This document shows positions 35,306 through 44,868 of a DNA stretch of 64,000 bases, one piece after another. The stretch is from an uncultured Lachnospiraceae bacterium (GTDB taxonomy: Bacteria > Bacillota > Clostridia > Lachnospirales > Lachnospiraceae): assembly GCA_910579285.1 (NCBI GenBank), contig CAJTTT010000002.1, forward strand, positions 62,001 through 126,000, in the 5' to 3' direction. Position numbers and translations under genes: made by a program. A model generated the notes under the pieces. It saw only the letters and a list, made by a program, of their open reading frames with translations, did no database searches and was not told where the DNA came from. Numbering within the stretch: position 1 is the first letter of the stretch; every line of letters starts with the position of its first letter.

Positions 35306-38080
35306 TTAATAGTTTACATAACTTATATTCATATCCACGTTGGTGCTGATGCCGCTCACTTTTCCCTTGGAGGAATACTGCCACAGGTCATAGCGTGTCG
35401 CTGTGTAAGTGGGCGCGCTCGCGTACTGCGCCAGCCAGAGCTTATAGCCCGTCAGGCTCGCCGTGTTGATCTTCTCGGTAAACCATGTCTTATTCGCGTA
35501 GACGCCCGCCGCAATGCCGGAGTTCTGTACGGTCTGGCAGAATGTCTTACACACCGCTGTTCTCATATCACGGCTGATGCCGTCAGCCCTTCCGCCGCTG
35601 GCCTCCACATCGAGGAACAGCGGGTAATTCAGACCGTAGCCTTTCACCAGGTCAATGGCCATAGAAGCCTCCTCCACAGCCTCCACCTCGTTGACAGCCT
35701 GGCTGAAGAAGTATGCGCCCACTTTGAGGCCCGCCGCCTTCGCGCCTTTGATATTGCTTCTGAATTTCGGATCCTCCACCAGCACGCCCGTGGAGTAGCC
35801 GCGGTAGCCGCAGCGTATGATCACATAGGACACGCCGGAGTTTTTCACCGCATTCCAGTCGATATTGCCGTTGTGCTTGGAAACGTCGATTCCCATCGCG
35901 CCCGAACTTTTCGCCAGCTTTCCGTCACTGCCGAAGTTGTATTTCGCACCCTGGATGACCTGTTCCCCTGTCACATAGTTTCCGTCTTTATCGTAAAAAT
36001 AAACATGTCCGTCAATGGTCTGCCAGCCTGTGTACTTGTAGGCCGAGGACGCTTTCACCTTTTTATAAAAAGCATCCCGCTTCCCGTACTCCTTGTAGGT
36101 CGCCTCCTCATAATCCCCGTCTGCATTTTTAAAGTAAAGCTGGTTGCCGTCCTTGTCCTTAAGCTTCGTATTCTCATCGACAGCAGCTTCCGCTTTCAGC
36201 ACTTTGATCTTGAAGGACTCCTTGATATCCTCAGCTCCTTCCGGGTTCTTGCAGACGGCCCGGATTTTCACCTCGCCCTCGGCAACGCCCGTAACCTCGC
36301 CCTTCTCGTTTACTTTTGCAATCTTCTCATCATCGCTGCTCCAGGTAACTTTGCCTCCCTTGGGGTTTGTCTCCGCCGTCAGTGTCACCTTTTTGCCGGC
36401 TTTCACTTCCTGCTCACCGCTTATGGACAGCTTCGTATAGACCACTTTGTCCTTGTCTTTATCCTTATCTTCGTCTTTATCTTCGTCTTTGTCCTCATCC
36501 TTGTCTTTGTCGGGATCCTTGTTCTCGTCCTCTTTGTTCTGATCATCCCCTGTCCCGGATTCGTTTACTGTCACGGAACAGCTAAAGTCGTGGAGGTTAC
36601 TTCCGACTATCACCTGTGCTGACACCGTTGTACTCCCCACCGAAACCGCCGTCACCGTGCCGCCTTCCACCGTGGCGATGGAAGAATCCGCAACACTCCA
36701 CGACACCGAGTATTCCACCTGGCTGCTGCTGACGGAAATCGCCAGGGAATCGCTCTTCCCCTTTTCCAGGGTCAGGCTGTCCTTGTTGATAGACACCTTC
36801 ACATCCGCGTAGGGGTCATCCTCCGCTTCAACCATCTTCCGAAAAGCGCCGGCCGACTGCCAGGGATCCGCAATTTTTTCCATCGGCACTTTCTCATATT
36901 CCGATGTTTCCTCCCCGATCGGGGTCTTCGTGGATTCCACCCACTCCACCGTGTCCTTCAGGGCGGATTCCTCCACGGTGTTCTTCTGTGTGGCTTCCTC
37001 CTTGGACACATTGATCTCCGCCTCAGTTTTCACCTCGTCCGCCACATCCACTTTCTGATAGGCGATCTTGTCTGTCACCTTGACGCTGCTGCTCTTAGAT
37101 GGCAGCTTATATTTCCCGGCCGCCTCAGAAGGCAGCGGAAGCATTTTTACCTCATAGGTTCCGGCCGCAACTCCCGTCTGGTAAATCACGCCGTCCTTAT
37201 CGTCATCCTTTAACTGAAAACTCTTCGCGCCGGAGACTTCCACTTCAAAGGGCACACCGCCGATCAGCTTGCCCGTCTCCTTATTGACGAACTTAATCTT
37301 CATATCAGACAGGATCGAAGTCAGATGAAGCTCCACCTCCACTTCGCCTTTCTCCTCTTCCTTTCCTGTCTCTGCCTGCTCTTCGGATTCCTCTTCCACC
37401 TCAATCATACCGCCAAGTCTGGCCGATTCTGAGACCGCCAGCAGGCCGCTCTCCCCGATTACGGAGATGCCTTCTATCTCCTCGCCCATATCTGCGAAAG
37501 CCGCCACCTGCTTCTCCACGGATTTCGCATGGACATAAATGCCGCCTGTGACAATCGCTCCTGCAAGCACCAGCACTCCCAGAAGAGCCACAGCCACATC
37601 CAGGGCGCTCATCTCGCTGATCAGGTACATCAGGCGGGCCGCAAATCCGTCATCGTCATCGTACTCATAATCCTCATCTTCGTAATCGTCGTCCTCGTAG
37701 TCCTCATCCTCGTAGTCTTCGTAATCCTCATCTTCGTAGTCTTCGTCCTCGTAGTCTTCGTCTTCGTAGTCCTCATCCCCGTAGTCTTCGTCTTCGTAAT
37801 CCTCATCCTCGTAATCTTCGTCTTCGTAATCCTCATAGCGGGCAGATCGGGCTTGTCCGGCTGTACCTTTCCCACCTGCCGCAGCCGCCCCGTTTTTCGG
37901 GGGATGCGCGCGCTGATAAGACGCAATCATATCGTCATCAAGGCTCAAAAATTCCAGCGTGTCCTCCGTCACGCTGTCAAAGTCCTCATCGTCAAACCGA
38001 TCATCCTCAAGCAGGTCCTCAAATCGGACCATTTTGCGCTTTTTTTCTGTATGTTGTCTTCCGTTTTTCTTATTCTGCAT
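35306..38080 (-). CDS. Large membrane GH25 protein with acidic repeat and Big domains
   Basis: 924 residues. A cytoplasmic N-terminal tail carries a highly acidic tract of EDEDY-type units (DNA 37650-37837), then one membrane helix (about 157-180). Outside come a prealbumin-like domain, two Big_2-type Ig domains with a Lys/Asp/Glu-rich spacer, a short choline-binding-like segment (TGWQTIDGHVYFYDKDGNYVTG) and a C-terminal GH25 domain (MGIDVSKHNG, VIIRCGYRG, KVGAYFFSQA, LFLDVEASG). ATG 38080 has GGAGGG 4-5 nt upstream; TTG 38092 is less likely. Driven by the promoter at 38186-38214. Likely a wall hydrolase or wall-glycan organiser. Confidence 0.88.
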   Translation of the reverse strand: MQNKKNGRQHTEKKRKMVRFEDLLEDDRFDDEDFDSVTEDTLEFLSLDDDMIASYQRAHPPKNGAAAAGGKGTAGQARSARYEDYEDEDYEDEDYEDEDYGDEDYEDEDYEDEDYEDEDYEDYEDEDYEDDDYEDEDYEYDDDDGFAARLMYLISEMSALDVAVALLGVLVLAGAIVTGGIYVHAKSVEKQVAAFADMGEEIEGISVIGESGLLAVSESARLGGMIEVEEESEEQAETGKEEEKGEVEVELHLTSILSDMKIKFVNKETGKLIGGVPFEVEVSGAKSFQLKDDDKDGVIYQTGVAAGTYEVKMLPLPSEAAGKYKLPSKSSSVKVTDKIAYQKVDVADEVKTEAEINVSKEEATQKNTVEESALKDTVEWVESTKTPIGEETSEYEKVPMEKIADPWQSAGAFRKMVEAEDDPYADVKVSINKDSLTLEKGKSDSLAISVSSSQVEYSVSWSVADSSIATVEGGTVTAVSVGSTTVSAQVIVGSNLHDFSCSVTVNESGTGDDQNKEDENKDPDKDKDEDKDEDKDEDKDKDKDKVVYTKLSISGEQEVKAGKKVTLTAETNPKGGKVTWSSDDEKIAKVNEKGEVTGVAEGEVKIRAVCKNPEGAEDIKESFKIKVLKAEAAVDENTKLKDKDGNQLYFKNADGDYEEATYKEYGKRDAFYKKVKASSAYKYTGWQTIDGHVYFYDKDGNYVTGEQVIQGAKYNFGSDGKLAKSSGAMGIDVSKHNGNIDWNAVKNSGVSYVIIRCGYRGYSTGVLVEDPKFRSNIKGAKAAGLKVGAYFFSQAVNEVEAVEEASMAIDLVKGYGLNYPLFLDVEASGGRADGISRDMRTAVCKTFCQTVQNSGIAAGVYANKTWFTEKINTASLTGYKLWLAQYASAPTYTATRYDLWQYSSKGKVSGISTNVDMNISYVNY
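37650..37837 (-). repeat. EDEDY-coding tandem repeat inside the GH25 gene
   Basis: About a dozen degenerate 15-nt units, each coding for ED[EDG]DY, without frameshift. The array gives a continuous acidic cytoplasmic tail and may change in length by slippage. Confidence 0.8.
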
Positions 38081-38185
38081 GATTCCCTCCAAATCGGAAC
38101 TGCCTGCTGCACTGACACCACCTCGATTCTGTGATGTCCAAATATGCGTGTTTATGTAAACCTTAAATTAAAACAATTCTTTGCA

Positions 38186-38214
38186 ATTATAGCATAAAAA
38201 TGGCGGAATATCAA
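38186..38214 (-). promoter_or_regulatory. Promoter of the large GH25 / rfbB transcript
   Basis: Minus strand: TTGATA, 17 nt, TATAAT, about 100 nt before ATG 38080. With the plus-strand promoter at 38347 it makes a divergent pair in the 347-nt gap 38081-38427. The rest of that gap shows no gene. Confidence 0.8.
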
Positions 38215-38346
38215 GATTTTTGTCGCGAGCAGAGGGTCTGGGAATTATGTAAATTGGCAAATCCTACGGCATTTACGCCTTTTCCGCGATAACTGCGCGA
38301 TATGTTACACGATTTTTATGGCATTTTCGATAATATGCGCTTGACT

Positions 38347-38374
38347 TTGACCGCTTCAACTGACACAATATAAG
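38347..38374 (+). promoter_or_regulatory. Promoter of the zinc-ribbon gene
   Basis: TTGACC, 16 nt, TATAAG, about 54 nt before ATG 38428. Confidence 0.6.
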
Positions 38375-38427
38375 GGCAACAGACAATCGGTTACCTTACA
38401 GTGATTATGGGAAAAGGGGAATTTTTC

Positions 38428-38760
38428 ATGATGTACATGCATTACTGTAAGCGTTGCCAGCGGGTTCATATGCTGAACGGACACAAGCAGTTCTGTCCAA
38501 GATGTCAGGGAATGATCACCGAGCTGAAACTCAGTTATCTGGACTACGCGTCCATGGATGAATCGCAAAGAATATCCTTTTCTACCTGCTGTGCCGATGA
38601 TGAGCAGCTCAGGAAACTGAGTACTACATATCGTATGTATAAGTACAGCAAATGGTACAAGGAACTGCAGCGTCAGCTCGCTCAGCCGGTGATCCATTCC
38701 TACACCGTGCCGGAATCGAACCCGATGGAAAACGCAGTATCAATTGTATCAGTTCTATGA
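38428..38760 (+). CDS. Small zinc-ribbon-like protein of unknown function
   Basis: 110 residues with an N-terminal four-Cys knuckle (HYCKRCQRVH ... FCPRCQG), followed by a basic helical region and a Ser/Val-rich tail. The frame stays open back to GTG 38401, but ATG 38428 has AGGGGA 7 nt upstream. A promoter precedes it and a terminator follows it, so it is a single-gene unit. No family recognised; rubredoxin-like zinc ribbons often act as RNA- or protein-binding modules. Its neighbours do not define its role. Confidence 0.75.
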   Translation: MMYMHYCKRCQRVHMLNGHKQFCPRCQGMITELKLSYLDYASMDESQRISFSTCCADDEQLRKLSTTYRMYKYSKWYKELQRQLAQPVIHSYTVPESNPMENAVSIVSVL

Positions 38761-38772
38761 TACAACGCCGTG

Positions 38773-38826
38773 AAAGAGGGCGCTGCCCGGAATTTTCGGA
38801 TTCCGGCCGGCGCTCTCTTTCTTTGG
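38773..38826 (+). terminator. Rho-independent terminator of the zinc-ribbon gene
   Basis: Long stem (AAAGAGxGCGC..CCGGAAT with its complement ATTCCGG..GGCGCTCTCTTT) with a short loop, followed by CTTTGG. About 12 nt past the stop codon. Confidence 0.8.
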
Positions 38827-38964
38827 TCTATTCTTGATTTTATGCAAGTTATTAAGTTTTTATGAGGGACGCTTTTTACTGTAGATTTTTGGAAAAAATC
38901 ATAGTAGAATAAATGAATATAATAAATACAGTCTTTTAGAAACAGACAAGACTTACAGGAGGCT

Positions 38965-40020
38965 ATGAAACGAACTATGGGAGAAAATCTGGATAACAAT
39001 AAATTACAGGAAGAAAAAGCGGCAGGCGTCTCAAAAAAACCGGGGAAACGTAAAAAAAACGATGGTTTTCGTATAAATATCCATCTGATCCTGCTGGGCG
39101 CCATTGTACTGGTCATCGGCTACTCTGCTTTCCGTCTCTATAAGTGGAACAAAGGAACACCTTCCGACTATGATCCGAACTACCAGACCACGGATTTTGA
39201 CATCGAGGTGATGGACAACCTCATCCCGCTTGCACCCGATAAGCGCGAAGGATATGAGGACGACGGCGTGACAACCATCCTCTGTCTGGGCGATGATCCC
39301 TTCTCGCTGGAACAGGGTGAAAACGGCCTGGCGGAGCAGATCGCGAAAAAGACGGGCGCCGTGGTCTACAACGGTTCCTTCACGGGTACCACTATGGCGG
39401 CGCAGTTTGCCTCCTACAACGATGGCTATATCCTGGACGCCTTCTCCTTCTCCTATGTGGCGAAAAGCCTTGCGGGCGGAGATTTCGACCTGATGAAAAC
39501 AGCAGCCACCTACAGCTACGATGAGAATTTTGCAAAAACGACGCAGATGCTCTCCGAACTTGACATGAACACCGTGGACATGATCTGCGTGATGTATGAC
39601 GGCAGCGATTATATCAACAAGCGGCCCTGCGACGATCCCAACGCGCCCTACGCGGAGGTTACCTACACCGGCGCGCTGCGCTCGGGCGTAAAGGCCATCC
39701 AGGAGGCTTACCCCCACATCCGCATTGTAGTAATGTCCCACACCTTCTGCCACAGCATCAACGAAGAAGGAAACTTCCAGAACGGGGACCGGGCGGATCT
39801 GGGCCACGGCACGTTAAGCCACTATCTGCAGAAGGAGCTGGACGCCACAATGGACGTGAGCGTTTCCTTTATCGACAATTTCTACGGCTCCATCAATGAG
39901 GATAATTACCTGGATTATATGACGGATTACATCCACTTCAATGACGCCGGGCGCGAACTGCTGGCCCAGAGATTTGTGGACTGCATGTTCCCGGAACTGG
40001 CCGGGAAGGAGGCTGAGTAA
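38965..40020 (+). CDS. Membrane-anchored SGNH-fold protein lacking the usual nucleophile
   Basis: 351 residues: a Lys-rich cytoplasmic tail, one membrane helix (about 41-61) and an extracellular domain with SGNH layout. Block I, normally GDS, reads GDDPFS; block III, normally GxND, reads DGSD; block V (DYIHFNDAG) keeps Asp and His. Two catalytic positions are therefore lost or moved, so this may be a glycan-binding or partner protein rather than an esterase. AGGAGG stands close before ATG 38965 (spacing 2 nt), and ATG 38977 is an alternative. It converges on the next gene across a terminator hairpin. Confidence 0.8.
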   Translation: MKRTMGENLDNNKLQEEKAAGVSKKPGKRKKNDGFRINIHLILLGAIVLVIGYSAFRLYKWNKGTPSDYDPNYQTTDFDIEVMDNLIPLAPDKREGYEDDGVTTILCLGDDPFSLEQGENGLAEQIAKKTGAVVYNGSFTGTTMAAQFASYNDGYILDAFSFSYVAKSLAGGDFDLMKTAATYSYDENFAKTTQMLSELDMNTVDMICVMYDGSDYINKRPCDDPNAPYAEVTYTGALRSGVKAIQEAYPHIRIVVMSHTFCHSINEEGNFQNGDRADLGHGTLSHYLQKELDATMDVSVSFIDNFYGSINEDNYLDYMTDYIHFNDAGRELLAQRFVDCMFPELAGKEAE

Positions 40021-40052
40021 GCGTTTTACACTGTTGCAATTTCCTGTTATAC

Positions 40053-40117
40053 AAAAAAGAACCGGCGCTGTCCCGCGTCATGCCTCACATGACATGGGTA
40101 CAGGCCGGTTTTCTTTG
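40053..40117. terminator. Bidirectional terminator between convergent genes
   Basis: AAAAAAGAACCGGC pairs with GCCGGTTTTCTTT, with an inner GTCATG/CATGAC stem. A-run on one side and T-run on the other serve both strands. Confidence 0.85.
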
Positions 40118-40135
40118 TGCCTGGTCGTTCCTTTC

Positions 40136-41191
40136 TCAGTATTCCACAGAAAACAGCTCCTCAAAGTCAAACCGCTCTGCCATATCCTTCGTCTCCGCCA
40201 GAACCTGCTCCATCTCCGCCATGCTCTTCACCTCGCACGTCCCGTCCGCAAAGCACTCCGTCATAAAACGGTTAAACCTTGCATGATAATGGGTGTAGTC
40301 CGCATAGTTGTTCAGGTCCGTCACAATCTCCTCCCGGTTCGGGAAATAAAACACCCGCACGTTATCGTAGGCAAGCACCGTTTCCGCGATATAAGCATAC
40401 TCCCGCAAGGTAGCCTCCATATGATTTTCCTGCATGACATCATTCCAGTAAAGGATGCTGTAAGGCGGAAAAAAGATATAGAACGTGGTTTCCGGGTTCT
40501 GTTCAATATAAGGGCAGAGATTGACGCGCAGATTTTTTTCCGTGCTCTCTAAGAATGCGCCGGACGGCGTCTCCTCCTCCACTGTCTCGGGCGGCGCATA
40601 GTTGTGCATCACCCACTGTATATTGTAATATTCGTCCGTCCACCAGCTCTGGTAAACCGTGGACAGATCCGTCTTGTCCGGGTCAGCCAGCGGACGCAGC
40701 ACATAGTTCAAAAGCACGTCCTTATTCAACAGATACGATACGTCATTGAAATAATTGTCATCGTACAGATAGGCCGGAATCGGATACTTTGTCTCCTCCA
40801 CGCCCCCGGTGTAGGTCGTCACGTCAACCCCCAGAAAAACCGACTTCACCTCATGGCCGCTCTCAAAAATAAGATCCATGATATTCGCCTGGTCTTTCGG
40901 ATAGGCGCCGCTGTAGCTCAGCTTAACGGCCTCAACCCCCAGCAGCTCCTCAAACCAGTGTGTGTTGAAATTCACGGTCATGGAAGAACCGAGGATCACG
41001 CTGTCGTAGTCCATGTGTTTCGCCATCCCCGGATTCTGGGTGAGCTGATTGTCCACCAGATAGGGAAAATCCGCAAGCGGCTCATGGTACTGGAAAAAGG
41101 GATCTACCCAGACCACCAGAGCCGCCGCCAGCAAAAGCAGAACGATGGTGGCAGACACGATAGACCATATCCAATATTTCAACCGCTTCAT
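40136..41191 (-). CDS. DltD/AlgX-like SGNH-fold membrane protein
   Basis: 351 residues: one N-terminal helix (about 10-30) and an extracellular domain with VILGSSMTVN, in which GSS carries a Ser at block I. Lacks a plain DxxH block. It directly follows an MBOAT gene (ATG 41191 with AAGGAGG, 11 nt from the MBOAT stop), so the pair probably acylates a surface glycan as PatA/PatB or DltB/DltD do. Family by pattern, not by recognised name. Confidence 0.75.
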   Translation of the reverse strand: MKRLKYWIWSIVSATIVLLLLAAALVVWVDPFFQYHEPLADFPYLVDNQLTQNPGMAKHMDYDSVILGSSMTVNFNTHWFEELLGVEAVKLSYSGAYPKDQANIMDLIFESGHEVKSVFLGVDVTTYTGGVEETKYPIPAYLYDDNYFNDVSYLLNKDVLLNYVLRPLADPDKTDLSTVYQSWWTDEYYNIQWVMHNYAPPETVEEETPSGAFLESTEKNLRVNLCPYIEQNPETTFYIFFPPYSILYWNDVMQENHMEATLREYAYIAETVLAYDNVRVFYFPNREEIVTDLNNYADYTHYHARFNRFMTECFADGTCEVKSMAEMEQVLAETKDMAERFDFEELFSVEY

Positions 41192-41202
41192 CCCGTTCCT
41201 CC

Positions 41203-42789
41203 TTAAAAATTGAAATACAAAAACGTGCTCACCCCGGAAAAGCTGAGGATGCACCATACCGTCAGTACCACCAGCGCCGCCGCCGAAACAGGGCCGTATT
41301 TCAGGCGCGCCGTCCGCTCCTGCGCATTTTTCCCCGCCATAGAAAAATACAGTCCCGCCGCCAGAATCAGAAACATCAGCAGATAACGGCTGAAGGACAG
41401 GTTGTCCAGATGCAGCACTTTGATCACATACCAGAATTCATCCGGCTGCAGGCATTCCGCCAGATCCAGGGAAATCTTTTTTAGCTCCCCCTTCCACGCC
41501 GTCAAAAGAAGCGCGTTCGCCTGCCCAATATCTTCCGCACGGAAATAGACCCAGGCCACGCTGACATAGAGGAATGTGGCTATTTGTGACATTATTGTCA
41601 TAATTTTACTGCCGACTCTGCCGGCCAATCCCGTTCTGTCTTTCGCCGTGTCTGCGGCATCTGTTTTTCGCCGCACCCGCTTCTGCCAGAAGCGGGTCGC
41701 TGCATACAGCGTTCCGTGCAGCATACCCCACACGAGAAAATGAAAGCCCGCCCCATGCCAGAGACCGCTCAGGAAAAAGACAAGCAGAAGGTTCAGATAC
41801 ATCCGCCCTTCCCCTTTGCGGTTGCCGCCCAACGGGATATACACATATTTTGTAAAAAAACGGTTCAGGGTGATATGCCACCGTTTCCAGAAATCCACGA
41901 TATTTACCGCCTTATAGGGAGAGCGGAAGTTGACGGGAATCTCGATGCCAAGCATCCGTCCAAGCCCCACCGCCATATCGCAGTAACCGCTGAAATCGAA
42001 GTAGAGCTGGAGGGCATAAAACAGAATCACCAGACAGGCGTCCGCCCTTCCAAGCGCCGCCAGATTCGCGTAACCGTAGTCAACCCCTGCACCCAGAGTA
42101 TCCGCCAGAAGCGTCTTTTTGGCCAGTCCCAGCACGAAGAGGGCAAGCCCCTGGGCAATCTGTTCCCAGTCCGGCTTCTTCTTTCCCAAGGCCTGAAACT
42201 GCGGCAGCATTTCTTCATGGTTCACGATCGGCCCTGCAATCAGCTGGGGGAAAAAGGATACGAACAGCGCGTACTCGTCTAACGGACAGTTTTGCACTTC
42301 TCCCCGATAAGTGTCCACAATAAAGGAAATCTGCTGGAACGTGAAAAAACTGATCCCCAGAGGCAGAAGTATGCCCCGCAGGACAAATGCGGTTCCAAAC
42401 ACGCCGTTCACGGTGTCGAGAAAGAAGTCAAAATACTTAAAGTAAAACAGCACGCCCAGATTGAGCGCCACTGCCAGAACCGCAGCCGCCAGACGGGCCG
42501 CCGACCCAAATACGAGCGTTCTTTTCCCCGCGCCGTGCTGCGCTGTCTCCCCCTGCACACAGTCAAGCAACTCTTTCCGGGACAGCAGCCGGTGGAACAG
42601 ATAGTTTCCGGCGATGCTGCAAACCATAATCAACAGGTAAGACAGGTTAAACCAGCCATAGAACCACAGGGACATAGCAGTCAGAAACACTCTGGCCGCC
42701 CTGGGTTTTGCGGCTTTCAGAAGACCGTAATGCCCAAGCAGACATATAGGAAAAAACACAAACACAAAGATATATGAATTAAACAGCAT
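41203..42789 (-). CDS. MBOAT family O-acyltransferase (AlgI/DltB type), copy 1
   Basis: 528 residues, about ten to eleven membrane helices. The family motifs are visible: GISFFTFQQISFIVD, YALFVSFFPQLIAGPI, FDFSGYCDMAVGLG, FWKRWHITLNRFFTKYVYIPLGGNRKG and the catalytic His in LSGLWHGAGFHFLVWG. MBOATs hand an acyl group from inside to an acceptor on the outside. It sits next to an SGNH-fold partner. No dltA/dltC genes are nearby, so D-alanine is unlikely. Confidence 0.93.
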   Translation of the reverse strand: MLFNSYIFVFVFFPICLLGHYGLLKAAKPRAARVFLTAMSLWFYGWFNLSYLLIMVCSIAGNYLFHRLLSRKELLDCVQGETAQHGAGKRTLVFGSAARLAAAVLAVALNLGVLFYFKYFDFFLDTVNGVFGTAFVLRGILLPLGISFFTFQQISFIVDTYRGEVQNCPLDEYALFVSFFPQLIAGPIVNHEEMLPQFQALGKKKPDWEQIAQGLALFVLGLAKKTLLADTLGAGVDYGYANLAALGRADACLVILFYALQLYFDFSGYCDMAVGLGRMLGIEIPVNFRSPYKAVNIVDFWKRWHITLNRFFTKYVYIPLGGNRKGEGRMYLNLLLVFFLSGLWHGAGFHFLVWGMLHGTLYAATRFWQKRVRRKTDAADTAKDRTGLAGRVGSKIMTIMSQIATFLYVSVAWVYFRAEDIGQANALLLTAWKGELKKISLDLAECLQPDEFWYVIKVLHLDNLSFSRYLLMFLILAAGLYFSMAGKNAQERTARLKYGPVSAAALVVLTVWCILSFSGVSTFLYFNF

Positions 42790-42801
42790 ACGTTATTTCT
42801 C

Positions 42802-43575
42802 CTACTGCGCTCCCTGCAATGTCATGTCCTTGTAAATCACAAACTCTCCCACCTGGCCGTAAACCGAAAAGCCGTAATCTGTCAACGGTTCCGAAGCCTC
42901 CCTGTCCTCTTTCAGGATCACATATGCGCACGGATAGCCTCTTGTCAGCTCCACAAAGGCCTGCGTGTCGATGACCTCCGCCTTCTCCATCGCCTCATAC
43001 ATGGCATTGTAGTAGTCCCAGCGGGCGATCAGCATCTCCCGGCCATAGGGAAGTTCGATATCCGTGCTGTACTGTCTGATGTAATAAATCAGATCCGCCG
43101 GAACAAGCACTGTGATGCGCCCCTCCTCCGGCTCAATCATGTCCACGATATCAACCGCCTCCTGCGGCAGATGATACGCATTCTCCGCCCTGGAGATATG
43201 CTCCCCGTCATAGACATAATCCCCGCAGGCAATGATCAAAAGGCAGACCGCCGCCAGCCCGATCCTCCTGTGCCTTCCCATCAGCCGGATCAGGCCGTAG
43301 GCGCTGACAAGGCTCATCTGCAGAAGCCACAAAAGCCGGTAGTACGTCTCGGAATCCTCCATAAGCCGCACAAACACCTTGCGGAAAAGCGGGCAGAAGA
43401 ACAACAGCAGAAGGAGCGTCGGGGCGTACACAAACAAAATCCGCCTGCGCTTATCCTTCTCCGTAAGCCACAGATACAGGAGCGCAAAGAGGTAAAGCCC
43501 CGCCAGAAAATGATTTTCGTGCCAGCCCATATAATTTTTAAATATCACAACACTCTCTAAAAAAATACCCCACAT
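42802..43575 (-). CDS. Membrane protein of unknown function
   Basis: 257 residues, four predicted helices (about 20-37, 44-62, 80-99, 105-120), then a soluble C-terminal domain rich in YYI, ELPYGREM and ending KDMTLQGAQ. GAGAGG stands 7 nt before the ATG. The gene precedes the MBOAT gene. No family recognised; possibly the second half of a split protein with the DUF6077-like gene upstream, since both carry similar membrane architecture. Confidence 0.7.
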   Translation of the reverse strand: MWGIFLESVVIFKNYMGWHENHFLAGLYLFALLYLWLTEKDKRRRILFVYAPTLLLLLFFCPLFRKVFVRLMEDSETYYRLLWLLQMSLVSAYGLIRLMGRHRRIGLAAVCLLIIACGDYVYDGEHISRAENAYHLPQEAVDIVDMIEPEEGRITVLVPADLIYYIRQYSTDIELPYGREMLIARWDYYNAMYEAMEKAEVIDTQAFVELTRGYPCAYVILKEDREASEPLTDYGFSVYGQVGEFVIYKDMTLQGAQ

Positions 43576-43621
43576 AGTTCATTCCTCTCCGCTGTGACGC
43601 CCCGCACGCCCGGCCAGACCG

Positions 43622-44803
43622 TCACAGCAGGTAGCTGTACGCCATAAACACATAGACTGCCATGTATATCACATTGGGTATGCAGGCCGCTCCGACCTTG
43701 AACAAAATCTTCCAGTCCCGCTCCGCCACTGCCAGACAGAACGTCATCAACGCATCCAGAATGCAGACGAGAAACACCGCGATGGAGCTGCACACCCCCG
43801 CCGTCATATGGATGCAGACAAGCAGCATCCAAAAGCCCGCGGCAGTACGCCTATTTCTGACACCTTTGTCATAAATCTGCAAAAATACCCAGAACAGCGC
43901 CGGAATGACCAGCGCACCCGCCAGTGCCTTTCCCTGCCACGTCCTGGTCAGAAAGAAGGTCTCGTTGGTATAAATGGACACGTTGCCAAAGATCTGGAAC
44001 ATTGCCATCATAATCATAAACACCGGCAGGTTTTCGCGGTGGAACACGCCGTCCGCCCGCGCCGTAATACCCGGTTTTCTTTCCGCCTGCACCGCCTCAC
44101 CCGCGCTGTCCTTCGGCGCCTTCCCAAATAGCGTCCTCCCAATCTCATAATACAAAAGATAGGTCAGCGGAATCAGCACAAGGGGCATCACCACATGGGA
44201 AACGATGGTGGCATGCACCCCTGCCCTCACCGAGACAAAGGCTGTCCACATGGGAAAAACAGCCATCGCATGCCGCACGTCCAGTCCCGTAGAGCCGCCC
44301 GTAAGCGGCAGGATCCGATACATCACGCCAGCCTCCTGGGCAATCAGGGATTCCACCACATAGTAGGCGTCGTCGCCGTCGAAGGAGGCGAAGGCCGCCG
44401 CCTTGTATAGCTGGAAGCCAAGCAGGACAAAGAACAACAGCCACTCTATGTCCGCGGCGCTTATCTTTTTCTTTCTGCGAAACCCGCTGCCCGTCCCCTG
44501 TTTTCCCGTGAGAAGTCCCGGTTTTCCCGCCTTCCCGTTTCGGTACAGGAGCCAGATCCCCGCCGCCGCGCTAAGAAGGGAAAGCGCGCTGAACAAAACG
44601 GAGGCCGTTCTGAAATTATTGTACTCCACCCACAAAACCGCCGGCACGGCCGACACCTCGAAGAGCGCCCACATGCCGAAATACCCGGCAAGCGCCGCAA
44701 ACCCCGGGCTTCTCTTTTCAGGCGGTATAAAATTCGCAGGGATCAGCCCGATACAAAAAGGGATGACCGCCAGCCAGAATATGAAACTGATCACTGCTGT
44801 CAT
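43622..44803 (-). CDS. Polytopic membrane protein (DUF6077-like)
   Basis: 393 residues, about nine hydrophobic segments and no signal peptide. LTGGSTGLDVRHAMAVF and ESLIAQEAG suggest the DUF6077 group, which I hold with moderate trust. GAGAGG before the ATG. No active site is recognised; by context an enzyme or transporter for surface glycan. It stops inside a tract rich in hydrophobic codons, with the next gene starting 46 nt away. Confidence 0.65.
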   Translation of the reverse strand: MTAVISFIFWLAVIPFCIGLIPANFIPPEKRSPGFAALAGYFGMWALFEVSAVPAVLWVEYNNFRTASVLFSALSLLSAAAGIWLLYRNGKAGKPGLLTGKQGTGSGFRRKKKISAADIEWLLFFVLLGFQLYKAAAFASFDGDDAYYVVESLIAQEAGVMYRILPLTGGSTGLDVRHAMAVFPMWTAFVSVRAGVHATIVSHVVMPLVLIPLTYLLYYEIGRTLFGKAPKDSAGEAVQAERKPGITARADGVFHRENLPVFMIMMAMFQIFGNVSIYTNETFFLTRTWQGKALAGALVIPALFWVFLQIYDKGVRNRRTAAGFWMLLVCIHMTAGVCSSIAVFLVCILDALMTFCLAVAERDWKILFKVGAACIPNVIYMAVYVFMAYSYLL

Positions 44804-44868
44804 AAATACGCCTCTCTACTCTCCATAAATACGACAAATGTCTCCATACCAGGCATGCAAAACGCCGT

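Noticed and set aside
37650..37837. CRISPR-like array
   Set aside because: The repeats are 15-nt in-frame units coding for an acidic peptide and there are no unique spacers.
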